Positions 34,111 through 43,266 of a stretch of DNA of 64,000 bases are shown here, piece after piece. Made by a program: the position numbers and the translations under genes. Every line of letters begins with the position of its first letter. Within the stretch, counting starts at the first letter, position 1. Below the pieces are notes generated by a model. The model did no database searches and was not told the DNA's origin. It saw only the letters and a list, made by a program, of their open reading frames with translations. The DNA is from Gemmatimonadota bacterium (GTDB taxonomy: Bacteria; JAAXHH01), in NCBI GenBank assembly GCA_009841265.1, contig VXMB01000009.1, positions 913,911 to 977,910 of the forward strand, written 5' to 3'.

Positions 34111-35534
34111 GGTACGTCCCCCGTCTCCTCCTGCCAGGCCCGGATCCGCTCCGACAGATCCGCAATCCGTCCGGCCTGCCCGCTCCGGTGATACAGATTC
34201 TCCAACTCATGAGGATCGCTATTCAGATCGTACAATTCCCCCTGTCCCTTCCCATACAGATTGAGCTTCCAGCCATCCGCGGCCACGATGGTCCGATGCT
34301 GGTGGACCATGCTCCGGTTCGGTTCCGCTTCGCCGAATCCGGCGGGAGCGTGGCCGTCGGCGCCGCTCCACTCAACGAACACGTCGTCGCCGTCCAGATT
34401 CTCGTGCCCTTGCAATACCGGTACCCGGCTCCGACCCTGCAACCGATCCGGCCGCTCGAGGCCAAGCAACTCCATCAGCGTGGGGACCAGGTCGATGTGG
34501 CTGAACCGGCCGCCGACGCGGCGAGGAGGCTGATCCACCATGGGCGCGCGCAGCACCATGGGCACCTTGATGGACTCCTCGTACATGAGCGTCTTGCCCA
34601 GGATGCCGTGATCGCCCATCAACTCGCCGTGGTCGGACGTGAATACGACGATGGTATCATCGGCCTTTCCGCTCTCGTCCAGGGCCTTCAGGATCCTTCC
34701 CACCGAACGGTCCACCAGGGAGATGTTGCCCCAGTAGCGGGCTAACAACGCCCGCCATCCCGGCTCGTTACGAAGATCCAGCCCGTAGTTCTCCGACTGC
34801 ATGTAGAAGGCGGCCATCAATCGGACGAGCAGCGGCGCGTCGTCGGGTGGCTGCCGCATGAACGCCGGTCCGGTGGGCAGGCTGTCCGGATCGTAGTAGT
34901 CGTTCAACGGACCGGTGTGGGGTGGATGGGGCTCGAGGTAGCTGACGCAGAGAGCGAAGGGGTCGTCGCCGCGCCGGCGAATGTAGTCCGCCGCGCGCTC
35001 GCCCAGGTACCACGCCTTGGTGCATTCCTCGGGCAGGGAGGCCGCGTAGTGTCGCGAGAATACCTTTTGTCCCAAAAGCTCGATATCCGGCGTGTATCCC
35101 TTATCGGCCAGGAAGTGGTGATAGTCGCTGACTTCGGCCAGCCGGTCCGTTTCCGAGTAGCTGCGGCGATATTGATCCTCCGTGCCCACCCAGGTCTTGA
35201 AGCCGTGCTGCGGGAAGATCTCGTCCCCCAGGTGCCATTTCCCCATGAAGGCCGTGTCGTATCCCTCGGGCAGCATTTCGGCAATGGTCGGTATGTCGGC
35301 GTCCAAAGGCACATTGCAGGACGGAACGCCCGCTGTGTGCGGCCAAAGTCCAGTGAGCATCGTAGCCCGGGCCGGGCTGCATACGGGCTGGCTCACGTAG
35401 GCGTTTTCGAATACGAAGCTCTCCGACGCCAGCGCGTTGAGCGCGGGGGTTTCGATCTGGTGGTTTCCATAGCATTCCAGCGTATCCGCGCGCTGCTGGT
35501 CGGTGAAAATGTAGAGCAGGTTGGGGCGTTTCAT
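34107..35534 (-). CDS. Sulfatase (arylsulfatase family, formylglycine type)
   Basis: 475-aa sulfatase. The N-terminal metal-binding segment is NLLYIFTDQQRADTLECYG, and the active-site signature QPVCSPARATMLTG contains C52-S-P-A-R, where the cysteine must be converted to formylglycine by a maturase. Further family blocks: MGKWHLGD, FTSDHGELMGDHG and the EESIKVPMVLRAP segment. No signal peptide is seen, so it may act on small sulfate esters in the cytoplasm. It is coupled by 4-bp overlaps to the hydroxyacid dehydrogenase upstream and the alcohol dehydrogenase downstream. A phosphonate monoester hydrolase is the main alternative. Confidence 0.9.
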   Translation of the reverse strand: MKRPNLLYIFTDQQRADTLECYGNHQIETPALNALASESFVFENAYVSQPVCSPARATMLTGLWPHTAGVPSCNVPLDADIPTIAEMLPEGYDTAFMGKWHLGDEIFPQHGFKTWVGTEDQYRRSYSETDRLAEVSDYHHFLADKGYTPDIELLGQKVFSRHYAASLPEECTKAWYLGERAADYIRRRGDDPFALCVSYLEPHPPHTGPLNDYYDPDSLPTGPAFMRQPPDDAPLLVRLMAAFYMQSENYGLDLRNEPGWRALLARYWGNISLVDRSVGRILKALDESGKADDTIVVFTSDHGELMGDHGILGKTLMYEESIKVPMVLRAPMVDQPPRRVGGRFSHIDLVPTLMELLGLERPDRLQGRSRVPVLQGHENLDGDDVFVEWSGADGHAPAGFGEAEPNRSMVHQHRTIVAADGWKLNLYGKGQGELYDLNSDPHELENLYHRSGQAGRIADLSERIRAWQEETGDVP

Positions 35535-36586
35535 CGGTTCCCTTCGCGGTTGGACTTCGAGCGGGGGGTCAGGTTGAACCAGGTCTGATGGCCGGAAAAG
35601 AATCGCTCCAGCTCATCGACCATGTAGTGGAAGAAGTGCGGATAGTCCTCTCCCGTGCGACCAGAGAAGTGCGGCGTGAGAAAAACGTTCGGCAGTCCGA
35701 TGATTTCGCTGTCCTCGGGGATGGGCTCCGGGTCGAAAACGTCCAGCCCCGCGGCGATGTCCCCGCGCTTGAGGCGTTCGATCAGGGCCGCGGAATCGAC
35801 GATGGCCCCGCGCGAAACGTTCACGAACACCGCGCCCGATGGAATGAGTTCCAGCTCACGCCGTCCGATCATGCCCCGTGTATGGGGGGTGAGGGGCGCC
35901 ACGCAGATGATCGCGTCACACTGCGAAAGCACGTTTTCCAGCGACGTCTGCAGGAAGCCCAGCGCTTCGGGGAGTTCCTGCGGCAGGTAGGGATCGTGCA
36001 CCCAAAGCTCGACCTCGAAGGGGCGCAGCAGCTTCATCAACCGCCGTCCCATGTGTCCGCCGCCAATGAGTCCGACCCGCTTGCCGGTGAGGATGCCCGC
36101 CATGGGCTGAATGAGACCTCGATCCTGCGTATTGCCCGCCACGATTCGGCGGAAAAGTGCGCCGGCATTACGCATGGAGATCAGCGTCAGAGCCAGAGCC
36201 CATTCGGCCACGGGATAGGTGGATCCGTTGGTCGTATCCACGGTGCGGATGTCGCGCGCCCACAATGTTTCCAGGTCCAGGCGCGCGGCAAACCGGTCGC
36301 CTTCCAGTTCACCGACGAATCGCAGCCGGGGAGCGGCATCCAGGATCGCGGCGTCGATCCTCGGCGCGCCGTGGCAGACGACGAGGGCGTCCACGCCGTC
36401 CATCTCCTTCGCCAACCGCGCCGTTGTCTCGGGGTCCGTGCTGGTATCGTAAATCCCACCGCCCTCGCTGTGGAACCACGCCCAGTCGGCAAACGCCTCG
36501 AGGCGGGCCAGTTCCGCCGGCGGCAGGTAACCGTTGCGCACCCGCTCGTCGCAGGCGATGAGTACTTGCGGGCGGTTGTTCGACAT
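35531..36586 (-). CDS. D-isomer-specific 2-hydroxyacid dehydrogenase family protein
   Basis: 351-aa NAD-dependent 2-hydroxyacid dehydrogenase. The nucleotide-binding motif is KRVGLIGGGHMGRRLMKLLRPF. The catalytic Arg lies in VNVSRGAIVDSAALIE, the Glu in DVFDPEPIPEDSEI, and the His in FLTPHFSGRTGED. The N-terminal domain (PQVLIACDERVRNGYLPP) is atypical, as in the group related to phosphoglycerate or hydroxypyruvate dehydrogenases. Its stop overlaps the sulfatase start (ATGA at 35534-35531). It lies 27 bp after the PhyH gene and belongs to the same operon. Confidence 0.9.
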   Translation of the reverse strand: MSNNRPQVLIACDERVRNGYLPPAELARLEAFADWAWFHSEGGGIYDTSTDPETTARLAKEMDGVDALVVCHGAPRIDAAILDAAPRLRFVGELEGDRFAARLDLETLWARDIRTVDTTNGSTYPVAEWALALTLISMRNAGALFRRIVAGNTQDRGLIQPMAGILTGKRVGLIGGGHMGRRLMKLLRPFEVELWVHDPYLPQELPEALGFLQTSLENVLSQCDAIICVAPLTPHTRGMIGRRELELIPSGAVFVNVSRGAIVDSAALIERLKRGDIAAGLDVFDPEPIPEDSEIIGLPNVFLTPHFSGRTGEDYPHFFHYMVDELERFFSGHQTWFNLTPRSKSNREGNR

Positions 36587-36613
36587 TCGATCTCCTTATG
36601 TTCTTTTAAGCAT

Positions 36614-37351
36614 TCAACCGAAGGCCTCGGCATATTTCTGCGTACGACCGGTCATCATCCCGTAGAATGCCCGTACCTCAGGATCCGGATGGTCCCGCCA
36701 GAGCCTGGTGGGAATCACGGTACAATCGCTAAGCACGGGGCCGCCGCGATGGCCGTAGTAAATCTGAACGGTCTTGCGCTCGTGCGGAGTGATCCGTACC
36801 GTCGCGGCGTGGAGCACCGACAGGTTGAACAGGATGACCGTGCCTGCCGGACCATGCAGGTGGACCTTGCCGCGCCGGGCGAGCTGTTCCGGGGTCTCGA
36901 GTACCGGCCCGTCGAAGGGTTCCGGCGATATGGAGAAGCAGTGCGTACCTTCGTGGACATCGGTCAGGTAGAGCATCATCTGCAAATAACCGCACCTATA
37001 GGGCCGGTCCGTCGCATGCGGACGGTCCCGGTGCCAGATCTCCTCCGGATTGCTGTCACGCGGGACCATGTGCCGCAGGCACGCTTCTCCGAGCCAACTG
37101 GGCCCTTCGAAGATGGTCTCTATCGGGCCGATCAGGGCGGGATGGCGGATCAGGCCGTCGATTTCCGGAGAGGAGATCAGCGGATCGCAGTTGAGGGTCT
37201 GGTGGCCGTGATTGGAAATGGGATGCCAGAAGCAGCCCGACTCCGACTTGTCACGGTCGTACAGGTCGATGAATCGACTCAGTTCCTCGCCGGTAAATAC
37301 CTGGCCGAGGTTGACGTATCCGTTCTGCTTGAAAAACTCGAGATCTGGCAT
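36614..37351 (-). CDS. Phytanoyl-CoA dioxygenase (PhyH) family protein
   Basis: 245-aa Fe(II)/2-oxoglutarate oxygenase. The start is the ATG at 37351 (MPDLEFFKQNGYVNLGQVF); about 20 further residues upstream are open but not family-like. Iron ligands: H107-R-D109 in EEIWHRDRPHATDR and distal H181 in LSVLHAATVR; R192 in HERKTVQIYYG would bind 2-oxoglutarate. It is first gene of the operon with the hydroxyacid dehydrogenase, sulfatase and alcohol dehydrogenase, and divergent from a Gfo/Idh gene. The operon looks catabolic for a sulfated or hydroxylated small molecule; this is inference. Confidence 0.88.
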   Translation of the reverse strand: MPDLEFFKQNGYVNLGQVFTGEELSRFIDLYDRDKSESGCFWHPISNHGHQTLNCDPLISSPEIDGLIRHPALIGPIETIFEGPSWLGEACLRHMVPRDSNPEEIWHRDRPHATDRPYRCGYLQMMLYLTDVHEGTHCFSISPEPFDGPVLETPEQLARRGKVHLHGPAGTVILFNLSVLHAATVRITPHERKTVQIYYGHRGGPVLSDCTVIPTRLWRDHPDPEVRAFYGMMTGRTQKYAEAFG

Positions 37352-37382
37352 GCGACGACTTGGCTTCGAATTGGTGTGTTTA

Positions 37383-37412
37383 CTTGCAAAAGAAATGACC
37401 ATACATTGCAAG
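37383..37412. promoter_or_regulatory. Inverted repeat, possible operator between divergent genes
   Basis: CTTGCAA at 37383-37389 and its reverse complement TTGCAAG at 37406-37412, 16 bp apart, lie between the PhyH operon and the Gfo/Idh gene. LacI-family operators often carry TTGCAAG half-sites, but with a tighter spacing, so this is tentative. Confidence 0.3.
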
Positions 37413-37497
37413 CGTCAAGTAGTTCACCGCAATGCCGCGGCGTCAGTTATCTTTGCACTTCATTACTGCCCCTCGCAGCCTACCAGGAGTACAAGAA

Positions 37498-38454
37498 ATG
37501 CCCAAAACTGTCCTCAATGCCGCCCTGATCGGATGCGGCGGCAGGGGCCGAGGCCACCTCGAGACGATGAAGGACTTCGACGACCTGCGGTTCGTGGCCG
37601 TGTGCGATCCCGTGGAGGAACTGCGCAACCGGGCGGCCGACGAGAACTCCGTTCCGCGCAAGTACGAAGATATAGGGGACATGCTGTCGAAAGAGGAACT
37701 GGACCTGGCGGTCATCGCGACGCCGGCCCACCTGAACGGCCGGTGCGCGCTGCCGGTGATCCAGGCCGGGGTCCACACGTTGCTGGAGAAGCCGCCCGGG
37801 CTGTCCGGCGCGGAAACCGAAGGACTTCGCGACGCCGCCAACGCGTCCGGCGCGAAGGTGCTGGTCGGGTGGAACCGCCGTTTCCATTCGCTGATCTGCA
37901 AGGCGCGCGGCCTTATCGAGGAGCGGGGGCCCATCACCCAGATCGTGGCGGAGTTCCACAAGAGCATGACCGGTTTGCACAGGCGGGGCTTCCCGGACCA
38001 CCTGCTGGACAACTTCATCTACGAGACGCCGATCCATGCCATCGACCTGACGCGGTCCCTGGCCGGCAGTTCCCCCATCGCCGAGCTGCACGCCGTCGCC
38101 CGCCGGGCGAATTCGCCCTTCGTCGACGTGTACGCCGCACTCATCCGCTTCGAGAACGGGTGCGTAACCCAGCTCACGGCCAATTTCACGACGGATGCCC
38201 GGCTGGAGCGCTACGAAATCCACGGCCGGGACTGCTCGGCCTACCTGGAAGGCGTCAGGAAAGCCGTGGTACAACGCGACGGCAAGACCGAGGTATTCGA
38301 CGAAGTGGAGTCCGGCGGCACCGCCGAACAGGCCCGCTTCCTGGTCGATTGCATCAAGGAAGACCGGCCCGTTGGGCTGCCTGCGGCGGGCCTGGACGAA
38401 GCCGTCGAGACGATGAAGCTGGCCGACCGCATCCGGGCGGAGTTGCGGGACTGA
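37498..38454 (+). CDS. Gfo/Idh/MocA family oxidoreductase
   Basis: 318-aa NAD(P)-dependent sugar-type dehydrogenase. The start is the ATG at 37498 (MPKTVLNAALIGCGGRGRGH), preceded by AGGAG; an earlier in-frame ATG at 37432 would add residues that are not family-like. The Rossmann motif is GCGGRGRGH, followed by VAVCDP and VIATPAHLN, and the EKP lysine motif is in HTLLEKPPGLS. The C-terminal domain has VLVGWNRRFH and IYETPIHAIDLTRSLAG with the catalytic His/Asp pair. It is divergent from the PhyH-sulfatase operon and may share its regulation. Confidence 0.92.
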   Translation: MPKTVLNAALIGCGGRGRGHLETMKDFDDLRFVAVCDPVEELRNRAADENSVPRKYEDIGDMLSKEELDLAVIATPAHLNGRCALPVIQAGVHTLLEKPPGLSGAETEGLRDAANASGAKVLVGWNRRFHSLICKARGLIEERGPITQIVAEFHKSMTGLHRRGFPDHLLDNFIYETPIHAIDLTRSLAGSSPIAELHAVARRANSPFVDVYAALIRFENGCVTQLTANFTTDARLERYEIHGRDCSAYLEGVRKAVVQRDGKTEVFDEVESGGTAEQARFLVDCIKEDRPVGLPAAGLDEAVETMKLADRIRAELRD

Positions 38455-38470
38455 GCCGGCCTTCGGTTTC

Positions 38471-38499
38471 TTGACATCCGGGCGACCGCATGATAGGAT
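38471..38499 (+). promoter_or_regulatory. Sigma70-type promoter of the acylase gene
   Basis: TTGACA at 38471-38476, 17-bp spacer, TAGGAT at 38494-38499, about 60 bp upstream of the ATG at 38561. Confidence 0.65.
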
Positions 38500-38560
38500 G
38501 CTAATGGAATGAAGTTACGCACTGAGCAACTCGGCGGCGAGTAAGCAGGAGGAGCCCTTT

Positions 38561-40900
38561 ATGCCGTATACCCATTACATGCATTTCATTGTAGCGCTCG
38601 TTGTCACTCCCCTGTTGGCTATGGGCTGCGGCGAGGAGGTGGACACCGTGGATTCAGACGAACAGCTCATGTCCCTGGCCCGCGGGTCCATCTCCCAGAT
38701 CGAAGGGGAACTGACCCTGGATGGACTGCAGGAGCCCGTCGAGGTGATCAGGGACCGGCACGGCATTCCTCACATCTACGCACAGAACACGGATGACCTC
38801 TTCTTCGCCCAGGGTTACGTGATGGCCCAGGACCGGCTGTGGCAGATGGAGCTCTGGCGCCGGTGGCGGGAAGGCCGCCTCGCGGAGATCTTCGGCCCGG
38901 AGGCCTTCGATTACGACGCCCGGACGCGGCTCATGATGTACCGCGGTCCCTTCGACGACCGGGAGTGGACCAGCTACCACGCTGAGGGCGAACGCATCTT
39001 CACGGCCTATGCGAACGGCGTAAACGCCTATATCGACACGCACGCTGACAATCTGCCGGTGGAGTTCAAGCTGACGGGCATCCAGCCCGGCCGGTGGACG
39101 AAGGAGACGGTGGTGCGGCGCTGGACCGGTCTCTTCTTCCCGAGCGCGGGCAACGACGCCGGGGACGAGATCCAGCTGGCCCGGTCCGTGGCGGAACTAG
39201 GCGTCGAGGAGGCCAATCGCCGCGCGGCACCCCTCCCCTGGGATGATCTCGTGGTGCCAGAGGGCCTGGACGTAAATATCGTCCACGAGGATATCGTAGC
39301 CGCAATGCGGAAAGGGGAAGGCGATCCCCTGGTACCCGGCCGCCTGCCGCAACTCGAACTCGTGGAACCGTATACGGGCCTGGTACCCCCGGACCGCCAG
39401 GCAGAGGCGCCCACAGAAGAGCAACTGCTCGAGATAGGCAGTAACAACTGGGCCGTGAGCGGCGCCCTGTCCATCACGGGCCAGGTCATGGTGGTCAACG
39501 ACCCCCACCGCCGCCTCGAGAACCCCTCGCTACGGTACTATTCCCATCTGAACGCCCCGGGCTGGAACGTAATCGGGGCCAGCGAGCCGCCCTTCGTGGG
39601 CGTGACCGCCGGACACAACGACCGGGTCGCGTGGGGATACACCTTCGCGGGGGTCGACGTGAACGACGTGTACGTGGAGGAGCTCCACTCCGAGCAGCCC
39701 GACATGGTCCGGTGGCAGGGCGGATGGGAACCTCTGCGCGTCATCACGGAGGAGATCCCGGTGAAGGGCGAAGAGCCCCGGGAAGTCGTGCTGAAGTACA
39801 GCCGCCACGGTCCCGTGTTTTATGAAGATCCGGAGAACGGGGTGGTCTATGCCGTGCGTTCCATCACCCACGAGCCGGGCACCGCGCCGTACCTGGGATG
39901 CTTCCGCATGGCCCAGGCCGAGAGCGCCGAGGACTTTTTCGAGCGGGCTATGTTCTGGAAGGTACCGACGCATAACCTGGTCTTCGGCGACGTGGAGGGC
40001 AACATCGCCTTCCAGGTATCGGCCCTCACACCGGACCGCGAAGGCTGGAACGGCCGGCTGCCGGTTCCCGGCGACGGGCGGTACGAGTGGCAGGGGTTCC
40101 GGGAAGATCTGCCCCGGGAGTACAATCCCCAGCGCGGCTGGGTCGGGACGGCCAATAACGACTCGCACCCACCGGACTATACTGGACGGCCGGTCATGTT
40201 CCACTCCTCGAGAGGGGTCGAGTACTCCCGGATCGAGCGCATGAAGCAGCTGTTGGAACCGAACCGCAAGTACACCATTGACGACCACAAGCGCATCCAA
40301 CTGGACGCCTATTCGCTGAGGGCCGAGGCGGATATTCCCTCGTTTCGGGGCTGGACGTCGGACGATGCGGAAGTCGAACGGGCCCGTGCGCTCGTAGCCG
40401 ACTGGAACGGCGTCCTATACCGCGACAGCGCCGGCGCGGCGGTCTGGTACCGCTGGAGGGGCGAGGCCGAAGCCGCCGCCTACGACCGGGAGACACCGGA
40501 CGACGAACGCCGGCCGCTCGTGGAAGCCGGCCTGCGCAAGACCGTGGACCGGCTAATGTCGGAACTGGGCGAGGACTGGGGCGAGTGGCGCTACGGGCGC
40601 CTGCAGAAGAGCCCCTTCACCCATCTCCTGTCCGATGCCTACTCCCTGCCCGCCGTGGAACGGTCAGGCGGGTTCGGCACCATCGCCGCCACGTCGGTGA
40701 GCTTCCGGCACATCCTGGATACGGAAGACTGGGACCGGTCGGTCTTCATCATCACGCCGGGCCAGTCGGGCCAGCCCGGAAGTCCCTACTACGGCAGCCT
40801 GCTGGAGACCTGGGGGAACGACGACTATCTCCAGTTGGCGTTCAGCAGGGAGGCTGTGGAAGCACTCACGGGGCACCGTCTCACGCTGTCTCCGCGCTGA
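38561..40900 (+). CDS. Penicillin acylase family N-terminal nucleophile hydrolase (S45), lipoprotein
   Basis: 779-aa precursor of an Ntn-hydrolase that cleaves amide bonds (acyl-homoserine lactones, beta-lactam side chains or related amides). A signal peptide ends with the lipobox LLAMGC, suggesting a lipid-anchored periplasmic enzyme. The alpha-chain region has VIRDRHGIPHIYAQNTDDLFFAQGYVMAQDRLWQME. Self-cleavage would expose S294 in IGSNNWAVSG, the nucleophile at the beta-chain N-terminus. The DPHRRLENP and HNDRVAWGYTF blocks carry other active-site residues. The last strands include PGQSGQPGSPYYGSLL. No operon partner is evident. The physiological substrate is unknown. Confidence 0.93.
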   Translation: MPYTHYMHFIVALVVTPLLAMGCGEEVDTVDSDEQLMSLARGSISQIEGELTLDGLQEPVEVIRDRHGIPHIYAQNTDDLFFAQGYVMAQDRLWQMELWRRWREGRLAEIFGPEAFDYDARTRLMMYRGPFDDREWTSYHAEGERIFTAYANGVNAYIDTHADNLPVEFKLTGIQPGRWTKETVVRRWTGLFFPSAGNDAGDEIQLARSVAELGVEEANRRAAPLPWDDLVVPEGLDVNIVHEDIVAAMRKGEGDPLVPGRLPQLELVEPYTGLVPPDRQAEAPTEEQLLEIGSNNWAVSGALSITGQVMVVNDPHRRLENPSLRYYSHLNAPGWNVIGASEPPFVGVTAGHNDRVAWGYTFAGVDVNDVYVEELHSEQPDMVRWQGGWEPLRVITEEIPVKGEEPREVVLKYSRHGPVFYEDPENGVVYAVRSITHEPGTAPYLGCFRMAQAESAEDFFERAMFWKVPTHNLVFGDVEGNIAFQVSALTPDREGWNGRLPVPGDGRYEWQGFREDLPREYNPQRGWVGTANNDSHPPDYTGRPVMFHSSRGVEYSRIERMKQLLEPNRKYTIDDHKRIQLDAYSLRAEADIPSFRGWTSDDAEVERARALVADWNGVLYRDSAGAAVWYRWRGEAEAAAYDRETPDDERRPLVEAGLRKTVDRLMSELGEDWGEWRYGRLQKSPFTHLLSDAYSLPAVERSGGFGTIAATSVSFRHILDTEDWDRSVFIITPGQSGQPGSPYYGSLLETWGNDDYLQLAFSREAVEALTGHRLTLSPR

Positions 40901-40956
40901 GCGGCGAGGACGCTCGGCCGATATTGAAACTTTGTCGCCGAAGGGACGTTAGCTGA

Positions 40957-41922
40957 GTGGAGTACCGCGTACTGGGAAAAACCGGGATCGAGGTCTCGTC
41001 CGTCGGCCTGGGCTGCTGGCCCATGGCCGGGATGGCCGGCGGAGCGAACTGGTCGGGTATCGACGACGAGGAGTCCATCGCCACCATACAACACGCGGAA
41101 TCCCTCGGCATCAACCTGCTCGACACCGCCAACGGGTACGGCGCCGGCCATAGCGAAAGGATCATCGGCCGGGCGCTCCGGGGCAGGCGGGACCTCTACG
41201 TGGTCGCCACCAAGGTCGCGCCTCGGTCCGACGACCCGGAGGAGCCGTTACAGCGGTACATCGCGAAGAACTGCGAAGGAAGCCTGGAAAGACTGCGGAC
41301 CGACTATATCGACATCTACCAGTTACACGGCGAACCGGACGAGGCCGGCATGCCGGCGATCGTGGAGGCGTTGACACGGCTGGTCGAAGCAGGCAAGATA
41401 CGGTGCTTCGGCATCTCGACCTACGAGACGGAGGTCATGAGGGCTCTGATGGCGCTGGGCGATCTTTCGATGGCCCAGATCGGCTACAGCATCGTTAATC
41501 CGGTGGGACAGCCGGGGCTGAAGTTCGCGGAAGTACATAACCTGGGGACGCTCATCCGCGTGCCGCTCGCCCAGGGTGCGCTGACCGGTAAGTATTACGA
41601 CTCATTGTCCGGGCTCGATCCACAGGACCGCCGGCACGAGCGTTTCGACAACCCCCGGATACGGTCCGCGCTGAAGAAACTGTCGGAGCTTTCCTTCCTT
41701 GTGGAAGGCGGAAAGCGCACCATGGTGCAGGCGGCGCTCAGGTTCGTGCTGGACACGTCAGGCGTGACCTCGGTTATACCCGGCGCCAAAAACCGGGCGC
41801 AGCTGGAAGAAAACGCGGGAGCGGACGGCGTCCCCCCGTTGACTGCCGACGAACGGAAACAGGCGCTGGCCATTGGCGGGAAAGCGAACTGGCCGCTGCC
41901 GCCCTACACGAGCTGGACGTGA
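40957..41922 (+). CDS. Aldo/keto reductase
   Basis: 321-aa NADPH-dependent (beta/alpha)8 reductase. Catalytic tetrad segments: NLLDTANGYGAGHSE (Asp and Tyr), VVATKVAPR (Lys) and IDIYQLHGEPDE (His). NADP-site elements appear as SVIPGAKNRAQLEENAGA near the C-terminus. It resembles the YghZ/L-glyceraldehyde and D-threo-aldose 1-dehydrogenase-like AKRs. It starts at the GTG at 40957 (MEYRVLGKTGIEVSSVGLG), the normal family N-terminus. It follows the acylase gene by 56 bp. The substrate is unknown. Confidence 0.93.
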   Translation: MEYRVLGKTGIEVSSVGLGCWPMAGMAGGANWSGIDDEESIATIQHAESLGINLLDTANGYGAGHSERIIGRALRGRRDLYVVATKVAPRSDDPEEPLQRYIAKNCEGSLERLRTDYIDIYQLHGEPDEAGMPAIVEALTRLVEAGKIRCFGISTYETEVMRALMALGDLSMAQIGYSIVNPVGQPGLKFAEVHNLGTLIRVPLAQGALTGKYYDSLSGLDPQDRRHERFDNPRIRSALKKLSELSFLVEGGKRTMVQAALRFVLDTSGVTSVIPGAKNRAQLEENAGADGVPPLTADERKQALAIGGKANWPLPPYTSWT

Positions 41923-41982
41923 TGTGCTTCAACACACATATGACGAAATGATATACGGACTCAGGAAAATTGGAGGAAATCA

Positions 41983-42450
41983 ATGCGGCGCTTGACGTTA
42001 TGCCTTCTGCTCGTCTTTACCGCCGGATGTGGACGGGTGTTTCTGGGCGACACCCAGAAAGTGGAGATCAACGTGACCCCAGCGGACGCCCGGATCAAGA
42101 TCCCGGACCGCATCGACCGGGACACGAACCCGTTCACGATCGAACTTCCCCGAAACGAGTCCCACCTGGTGGAGATCACCAAGCCGGGCTACGAGACGAA
42201 GTGGATCGTCCTGCAGAAGGTCAAGCTGCCCTCGGTGATCGTCGCCGACATCCTGCTCACCCTCGGCATCGGCCTCTTCATCGACATCTACTGGGGGACC
42301 TGGGAAGGACTCAAACCTTCAAGGCTGGACGTGACGCTGGAACCCGAAAGCGCTGAGGGCGGCCCTGTCAATGTCCCGCTGAACCTGGCCGAGTCCACCA
42401 TGACCGTGCAGGACGGGTCCGTCCGGATCAAGGTGCACGCGCTTAAGTAA
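41983..42450 (+). CDS. PEGA-domain lipoprotein
   Basis: 155-aa small lipoprotein. The signal MRRLTLCLLLVFTAGC has a lipobox TAGC, so it is probably anchored in the envelope. The mature part contains one PEGA-like beta module: VEINVTPADARIKIPDR, then PFTIELPRNESHLVEITKPGYET, where the KPGYE is typical. A hydrophobic segment ILLTLGIGLFIDIYWG follows, as in caspase-associated PEGA lipoproteins. The function is probably carbohydrate or surface binding, and no enzyme activity is expected. Confidence 0.78.
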   Translation: MRRLTLCLLLVFTAGCGRVFLGDTQKVEINVTPADARIKIPDRIDRDTNPFTIELPRNESHLVEITKPGYETKWIVLQKVKLPSVIVADILLTLGIGLFIDIYWGTWEGLKPSRLDVTLEPESAEGGPVNVPLNLAESTMTVQDGSVRIKVHALK

Positions 42451-42476
42451 TTTGGACCAGCCGAATACCACGCGGG

Positions 42477-43172
42477 CTACGGTTTCGACCGCACCGCCCG
42501 GTATCTCAGGAACAACTCCTGGCCGACCCGCCTGGACTCGATCAGCCTGAGCCTGCGGAAACGGTCGCTGGCGAAGCCCTGGCCGTCCGCCGCCGTCGGG
42601 GCGGTGCTTCCGCCGATCACGACGGGACAGAGGGTCAGGTACACCTCGTCCACCAGTCCGGCCTCCCAGAAGGCCATGTTGACCTCGCCTCCGCCTTCGA
42701 CGAGTAACCGGTCGATGCCGCGGCCGGACAGCATCCGGCAGAATTCATTGAGATCCACGGTAGTCCGGCCCACCCGGATCACTTCGGCCAGATCCTGAAA
42801 CAGCAGCACCTGTTCGTCCTTCGCCTGCTCCGTCGTCGCGATGATTCGTTCGACCTGGTCGTCTTTCCAGAATCTTCCTTCGCGTGGCAACCGCATGGAC
42901 CGGGACAGGATCACCGAGACCGGATGAGGCGATTTACCCAAGCGCCTGCGTTCATCCCTCCGCCGGGCGGACTTGATCCTGACCGGCGGATCTTCCGCGC
43001 GGAGCGTGCCGGCGCCGATGAGCACGGCATCGGCGTCCGCCCGGATCTCGTCCATCAACCCGCGGTCGATTCTGCTCGTGAAGCGAACCGGATCGCGTTG
43101 CTCCGTGGATAACTTGCCGTCCAGGCTCAAGGCGTAATTCAGCAGGATGTACGGCCGTCTGTCGGACTTCAT
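42477..43172 (-). CDS. RibD C-terminal-domain (pyrimidine reductase/DHFR-like) protein
   Basis: 231 aa from the ATG at 43172; a GTG at 43181 adds three residues. It matches the stand-alone RibD C-terminal reductase fold: RPYILLNYALSLDGKLS at the N-terminus (the NADPH-binding strand with the DGK motif), IGAGTLRAEDPPVR, and LLVEGGGEVNMAFWEAGLVDEVYLTLCP. In riboflavin synthesis such proteins reduce the ribosylamino-pyrimidine using NADPH, but free-standing copies also occur with other roles. The deaminase domain is absent. No other riboflavin genes lie nearby, so a pathway role is only suggested. Confidence 0.85.
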   Translation of the reverse strand: MKSDRRPYILLNYALSLDGKLSTEQRDPVRFTSRIDRGLMDEIRADADAVLIGAGTLRAEDPPVRIKSARRRDERRRLGKSPHPVSVILSRSMRLPREGRFWKDDQVERIIATTEQAKDEQVLLFQDLAEVIRVGRTTVDLNEFCRMLSGRGIDRLLVEGGGEVNMAFWEAGLVDEVYLTLCPVVIGGSTAPTAADGQGFASDRFRRLRLIESRRVGQELFLRYRAVRSKP

Positions 43173-43237
43173 TTGAAGCACTTCGGTTGGCGTCCCGTTC
43201 CGGCGTCCTGTTTATTGGAAACACCGGTAAAATCGTC

Positions 43238-43266
43238 TTGACAGATCATCAAAGCCAGTATATTAT
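43238..43266 (+). promoter_or_regulatory. Strong sigma70-type promoter with a long leader upstream of a STAS gene
   Basis: TTGACA at 43238-43243, 17-bp spacer, TATTAT at 43261-43266. The next gene starts at 43495, leaving a leader of about 220 nt (43273-43494) with no convincing small gene. The leader contains ATCCGC and GCGGAT able to pair. Confidence 0.7.
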
